Assembly (NCBI GenBank): GCA_947359465.1
Contig: OX375880.1
Span: forward strand, 25,806,714 to 25,870,713
DNA from: Metellina segmentata
Lineage: Eukaryota; Arthropoda; Arachnida; Araneae; Tetragnathidae
Reading direction: 5' to 3'
DNA: 64,000 bases
Position numbers and translations under genes: made by a program. The notes under the pieces were generated by a model. The model saw nothing but the letters and a program-made list of their open reading frames with translations. It was not told where the DNA came from and searched no databases. Of the stretch, positions 59,843 to 64,000 are shown piece after piece; the first letter of the stretch is position 1; every line of letters begins with the position of its first letter.

Positions 59843-60830
59843 GAGTAAAGGCTACGTTGACCGCATCACAGCCGTTGTCGTAGAAACTAGGGTTACAATG
59901 TCAGAAGAAGTCAGCTATAAGCGAGGAAATTCGCCCTTTTTGGCAAGGAGAGATAAAATGCACGTGGAAATTCTATACGTTTCACAGATCTTTAATTTCT
60001 AATGGCTCTTGCATTACATTTGTTAATTAAACAAAAAGCTACTCTATGTTAATATAAATGCGTTTTGATTTTTCTAAATGAGTATTATTTTTAGTTATTT
60101 AAAAATATATATATTTAAAATTTTTTTACAATAAATGTTGTTTAAAAAAAACAGTCTATTTAAAGATGTGATGAACCATAAAATTCATTTTTTGAATTTA
60201 CTTACCTGAAAGCTAAACACCTTGATTAATACTTCTTTTTTCAATTTTAATAATTTTATTAAAGGAAATTAATCCAATTTAATTACTCCTTTGGTCTTAC
60301 ATTTGGTTGGACAAGGTAGGGGAGAGTGCGTCGTCTGCTAAAATATGTGTTTTTCTTAACAGCAAAATATAGTCTCCAAATTAAATCAAATTTATTCTGA
60401 TATTAAAGAAAGTAAATAACAAATAAAAATACATATAACATAGAGGATATAAAATACATTCACAATAAATAAATAGAATATAAAAAATACAAATATAGTG
60501 AATACACATACAATAATAAAAAAAATGAAACCATTTTAAAAATTAGAGTTAAAAAAAATAAACCTTATATGTGTGAAACATATTCTGAAACTCGCGGAAC
60601 GGTGTCGGGTTGATTAGTAGTAAATTATTAATTTTATGAATAATTTAAAATAGTTTACAAGAAAGTGTACAGAAGAAACCAATCTCTTTCATGAATAGTA
60701 GTTACAATGAGAAAACTATATTTACGTTTTACTTATTCATCACATGCATTTATACATCATCAATATATGTAAAACATAGCAAACATCATAACAAATCTAT
60801 TTACATTATAATATACTTATTCATCACATG
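59843..60830. other. 3' non-coding part of the DD82E element
   Basis: AT-rich sequence between the left TIR and the transposase stop codon; no other frame. Confidence 0.6.
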
Positions 60831-60833
60831 AAT

Positions 60834-62231
60834 TTACACATCATCATCACTTAACATTTCCGAATCGCTATCAGACTCACTATTAAAAGAAATTACCAAG
60901 TTCTTACTTTCCCAAATATCATCCACAAGTCCATCTACTTCCCACATGTATTTCTCTTTTTCAGTAACATGGTTTATGCAGTTTTTCCAATTTTGTACAG
61001 AGACCTTTTCAATCCCTTGGATGACTAAATCCTTCACATCGTTCAGTTTAAAAGTCTTGTTTTCCCTGGCAACGTGTCCTTTTACTTGACTCCATATCAT
61101 TTCAATGGGATTAAGCTCACAGTGATACGGGGGAAGTCTCAAAACCTTATGTCCAAATTTTTCGGCAATTTCTTCAACTCTGTATTTATCAAACATATGT
61201 TTGATTTCGCTAACTTTTTTCAACAGTTCAATCTTGATCATGTCCTGGTTCCACGTAATGTTTTTCAACGATAGCCATTCTTGAATTGCACTTTTTTTCC
61301 AAGATGTCGTCGGAATTTTTTCTTTCTTCACCGAGTGATAGGGGGCATTGTCCATCACTACAAAGCTGTTTCGTTTCAATTTAGGCATGATATCTTCAAA
61401 CCACTTCTCAAAATGGTTACCATCCATTTCTTCGTGGTAGTCACCGGATTTTTTTCCTACAAAAATGTCAGCCGCATCAGGTACAAATCCTTCATCACTT
61501 CCGATATGGGTAATGATGAGTCTTCTTCCTTTTCCTTTTGGTGCAGCCAAGCCTGTTGTCAAACTTGAAGAGGAAGCTTCATTGGTGCTTTTGATGTTTT
61601 TGTCTTGCCATACTCGACTTTGTGAGTGTCCTTCATTCACCCATGTTTCATCTAAATAATAGATTGAAGCATTTTCATTCTTCAGTTCTCTAATTTTTCG
61701 TAAATAATTTCTTCGCCATAAAATTATGTCGTGTCTTTCTAAAAGCATAGCCTGCCTTTTTCGCTTTTCAAAGGAAAATCCCAAATCTTTCAGTATCCTG
61801 TACAGTGTACTTCGGCTAATGTTTGTCGAAAAAATATCCTTATCATTGTTAATTTCATTTAGAACTTTGTCCAATGTAGGAATTTCATTTCGACGAAAAC
61901 AATCATGAATTTTTCGTCGGATGCACGATAAAGTAAAGTTGTCATATTTCATCATTCTTGTTCTTTTTCCAACGGCATAAGGTCGTTTTTTTCCTGGAGT
62001 ACTCAAAGGACTTGTCGTCTTCTTTTCTTTTTTCAAACGAAAAACAGTTCTTTTGGAAACACCAGTTAGTTGAGACACCTTTCCGACGATTTGGTTAATG
62101 GAATCACTATGGTTTTCTTCTCGAAGTCTAGAATAAACATTCAATATGTTCCTGCGAGCTCCACTACCAATTGATTTTCCTTGCTTTGATGGCGTATACA
62201 GCTTGGATGGTGACGTTCCTTTTTCAGCCAT
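60834..62231 (-). CDS. IS630/Tc1/mariner transposase, DD82E signature, full length
   Basis: 465-aa transposase that would bind the element's terminal repeats and catalyse cut-and-paste transposition in the nucleus. The N-terminus has a helix-turn-helix (about 25-70, VGKVSQLTGVSKRTVFRLKK) and a second DNA-binding half (about 100-150, NISRSTLYRILKDLG). The DDE core follows: D194 in YYLDETW, D294 in VVMDNAPYH and E377 in CELNPIEMIWSQVK, with 82 residues between the last two. The C-terminus is acidic. I chose the ATG at 62231 (MAEKG); an in-frame ATG at 62294 adds 21 hydrophobic residues and is less likely. No introns, no stops. From memory, DD82E elements were described as the Sailor family; membership needs a tree. 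Confidence 0.93.
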   Translation of the reverse strand: MAEKGTSPSKLYTPSKQGKSIGSGARRNILNVYSRLREENHSDSINQIVGKVSQLTGVSKRTVFRLKKEKKTTSPLSTPGKKRPYAVGKRTRMMKYDNFTLSCIRRKIHDCFRRNEIPTLDKVLNEINNDKDIFSTNISRSTLYRILKDLGFSFEKRKRQAMLLERHDIILWRRNYLRKIRELKNENASIYYLDETWVNEGHSQSRVWQDKNIKSTNEASSSSLTTGLAAPKGKGRRLIITHIGSDEGFVPDAADIFVGKKSGDYHEEMDGNHFEKWFEDIMPKLKRNSFVVMDNAPYHSVKKEKIPTTSWKKSAIQEWLSLKNITWNQDMIKIELLKKVSEIKHMFDKYRVEEIAEKFGHKVLRLPPYHCELNPIEMIWSQVKGHVARENKTFKLNDVKDLVIQGIEKVSVQNWKNCINHVTEKEKYMWEVDGLVDDIWESKNLVISFNSESDSDSEMLSDDDV

Positions 62232-63079
62232 GTTCAGAGTATCAAACACACTCCAATAAAATAGCACAAGAGAGATATGAACGTAAATACACACGCTAGC
62301 AAAGACGCAGAGCGAAATGGCGCAGACTTGGCCGGAAAGCGTATTTAGCTCGCCAGAAATGTTACCATGGAAACCGGTTTAGAATTCCGTTTCGGATATA
62401 TTCATTCGCTTCGGTCAAAAAAAAATGCTTTTTACAAATAAATAACCGATTATAAAGGTTCAAAAATCACTCCTTCATTGTAGGACAATTTTTACACGTT
62501 TATATGCATTTTCTTTATTTTAAATTCCAAATCAAGTTGGAATTATTTTTCATGCGGATGAACATCATTTCTGCCTTTCCCAATACTGACAAGTTAAGGT
62601 GAAACAGAGTATAAAAGAAATTCCGCGAGTTGAGGCCCTCATATTTGGCGTATGGAATAGTCTTCCAGAATGCTACAGTGAGGGGAAGAAGTTGGCATAT
62701 GGAGTGCTGACGAACTTCGTGCGAGCAAGCGTTCTCTTGCATGAATATATAAAAAGTAAAGTTAGAAGTCAACTAACAAATAAAAATCTCGAGTCGTGCT
62801 TGAAACTTAAAACAACAAGTTATAAGCCAGATTTAATCAAACTTTCAAAAGGCAATGCTCCCATTGATGTAACTATATATATTTGCGTATTTAAAGGAAT
62901 AAATATTATTCCGTATTTGAAGCCGTTTATTTTAAATCAAAAATCAAATATATATAAGTAAATACTATAACATTGAAACGAAAAAATTTTAGTGGCTCTT
63001 TAAAACCTAGGAAATTTTGTAAATTGTAACTTTTGGCTCTTCCATTTCAATAGGTTGCCGACCCCTGCTCTAGGTGGAA

Positions 63080-63540
63080 TGCTCTACATGGAATATTCTA
63101 GATGGATCACACAGAAATATGTATAAACGAGTAACAGTAACTGTGTTTGTGTGAACTATGTTCTTTTTCACATTCAGAACAAAGGTAAGATAATATCTTA
63201 AGTTTTTTAGGCCCAACTTCGTTCTTTTTTTATTCGTATTCTGAGTGTGTGTGGAGTCAGAAAATGTTTGGAAGTAGCATTTGTGTAATCCAATGGACAT
63301 TGCCTGTCATGTGTGGTGCAGCTGTACAACGATTAATCTAACTGCATAGATTAGCAAAACTGTGTTTTAACAATAACAGTCCTAACCGCTATTGATAACT
63401 TTCAATAATAGTTATTATGAACTGTTATTTGGCTAATGACAAGATACCTTCTGTCAAGTAATGAATGAAACGGTTCCTGATTAAAAGCAAATAATCTCGA
63501 TTTACGAAGAGAGATTTTCAATTTGGAGACGAACACTGAA
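63080..63540. other. Non-coding stretch
   Basis: Flanking DNA of the hAT element; TGGAATATTCTAG-like motifs occur on both sides of the insertion (58160-58186 and 63075-63105). Confidence 0.5.
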
Positions 63541-63548
63541 ATGAACAC

Positions 63549-63914
63549 TGAAAAATAAAAATGTCGAGATAAAATTTATTATTCTGTTTAATGATTTGAT
63601 GTATTTAAATGCTGTTGTAAAGTGGAGTTTTTGGAACAAAAGGAGTAAGTGTAAGAAATAAAAAAACAATAATCAACGGTATGACATGGCAATATTTTTT
63701 CAGCATGGCAATATTTTAAAACATTAAGAAAATTCTCTGAATTATAATTTACTTGAATTGAAAAATAAAAATGTCGAAATAAAATTTATTATTCTGTTTA
63801 ATGATTTGATGTATTTAAATGCTGTTGTGAAGTGGAGTTTTTGGAACAAAAGGAGTAAGTGTAAGAAATAAAAAAAAATAATCAACGGTCTGACATGGCA
63901 ATATTTTTTCAGCG
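63549..63914. repeat. Tandem duplication, ~210-bp offset
   Basis: 63549-63704 and 63759-63914 are nearly identical (ATAAAATTTATTATTCTGTT, GCTGTTGTAAAGTGGAGTTT, TGACATGGCAATATTTTTTC). Non-coding. Confidence 0.9.
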
Positions 63915-64000
63915 TAAAATTCAGTGCAAATATAAATAAAAACAAATTTTATATTCGTATATAAAAGTATTTTGACATAAAGTTGTAAAAGACAACCATA

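Larger units (their letters stand above)
59815..62611 (-). mobile_element. Apparently intact DD82E Tc1/mariner-type transposon
   Basis: 2797 bp with perfect 28-bp inverted ends (TACTCTGTTTCACCTTAACT...), flanked by TA (59813-59814, 62612-62613). Removing it plus one TA restores the host hAT reading frame. One uninterrupted transposase on the minus strand. Among the elements here it is the best candidate for recent activity. Confidence 0.95.
58613..62910 (+). pseudogene. hAT transposase pseudogene (GTF2IRD2/ZBED-like), split
   Basis: Fragments in order: [20 protein letters not shown] (58620), [20 protein letters not shown] with FVRYM (a DES-type catalytic motif), broken frames to 59220, then a 203-codon open frame (59221-59832) with [29 protein letters not shown] and EERFEQF-like segments. 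It stops at HKWIAL where the DD82E element enters at 59815, and resumes in frame at 62614 with KEIPRVEAL, LTNKNLESCLKLKTTSYKPD and IKLSKG. Upstream stops show it was dead or nearly so apart from that insertion. Confidence 0.85.
58187..63067 (+). mobile_element. hAT element interrupted by a DD82E transposon
   Basis: Ends CAGGGGTCGGCAACCCACGG and GGTTGCCGACCCCTG; flanks TTCTAGGT and CTCTAGGT agree at 7 of 8. Subterminal GGCTCTT motifs at both ends. Carries a hAT transposase pseudogene split by the element at 59815-62611. Confidence 0.92.

Overview
This is eukaryotic, AT-rich, intron-containing and heavily transposon-littered DNA. It is most likely an arthropod genome, and a chelicerate such as a spider is my guess from the transposon mix; nothing here proves the species. 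There are no bacterial-style operons, rRNA genes or CRISPR arrays. Only two coding units look intact.

(1) The main host gene is a complete SLC22-type organic ion transporter on the minus strand. I assembled it from ten coding exons at 31217-30852, 28726-28623, 24281-24127, 22669-22501, 18859-18727, 16756-16644, 11674-11460, 10046-9865, 7801-7638 and 820-652. All nine introns have GT..AG ends, the phases agree at every junction, and the exons sum to 1770 nt (589 aa plus stop). An acceptor 27 nt before the start codon shows that at least one 5' UTR exon, and the promoter, lie further upstream (higher coordinates). (2) The other is a full-length 465-aa IS630/Tc1/mariner transposase with a DD82E catalytic signature (60834-62231, minus), inside an element with perfect 28-bp terminal inverted repeats.

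Layout: 0.3-31.2 kb is the transporter gene. Its introns hold hAT, Tc1, DD41D mariner-like, pogo-like, Helitron, LINE and tRNA-derived SINE copies, several minisatellites and a 0.55-kb palindrome. 31.3-39 kb is upstream or intergenic DNA with two hAT elements that carry BED-zinc-finger transposase remnants; one contains a SINE that itself contains another hAT. 39-54 kb is gene-poor and AT-rich, with a dead Tc1 copy, an (AT)n tract, Helitron remnants, two TTAA-flanked repeats and a 33-bp minisatellite split by a TTAA-flanked element with Mutator-like transposase remnants. 54-58 kb has a small GC-rich island and a decayed hAT carrying Helitrons. 58.2-63.1 kb is a hAT element interrupted by the DD82E element.

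Target-site duplications (8 bp for hAT, TA for Tc1/mariner/pogo, TTAA, 11-12 bp for LINE/SINE) can be read directly at many insertions. They let the order of insertion be reconstructed: SINE then pogo then hAT at 12.8-16.1 kb; hAT then SINE then hAT at 34.0-38.5 kb; hAT then DD82E at 58.2-63.1 kb; minisatellite then TTAA element at 51.2-53.6 kb. The most locus-specific observation is a ~260-bp tandem duplication at the 3' end of transporter exon 8, which copies the exon's last 12 bp and its splice donor into the intron.
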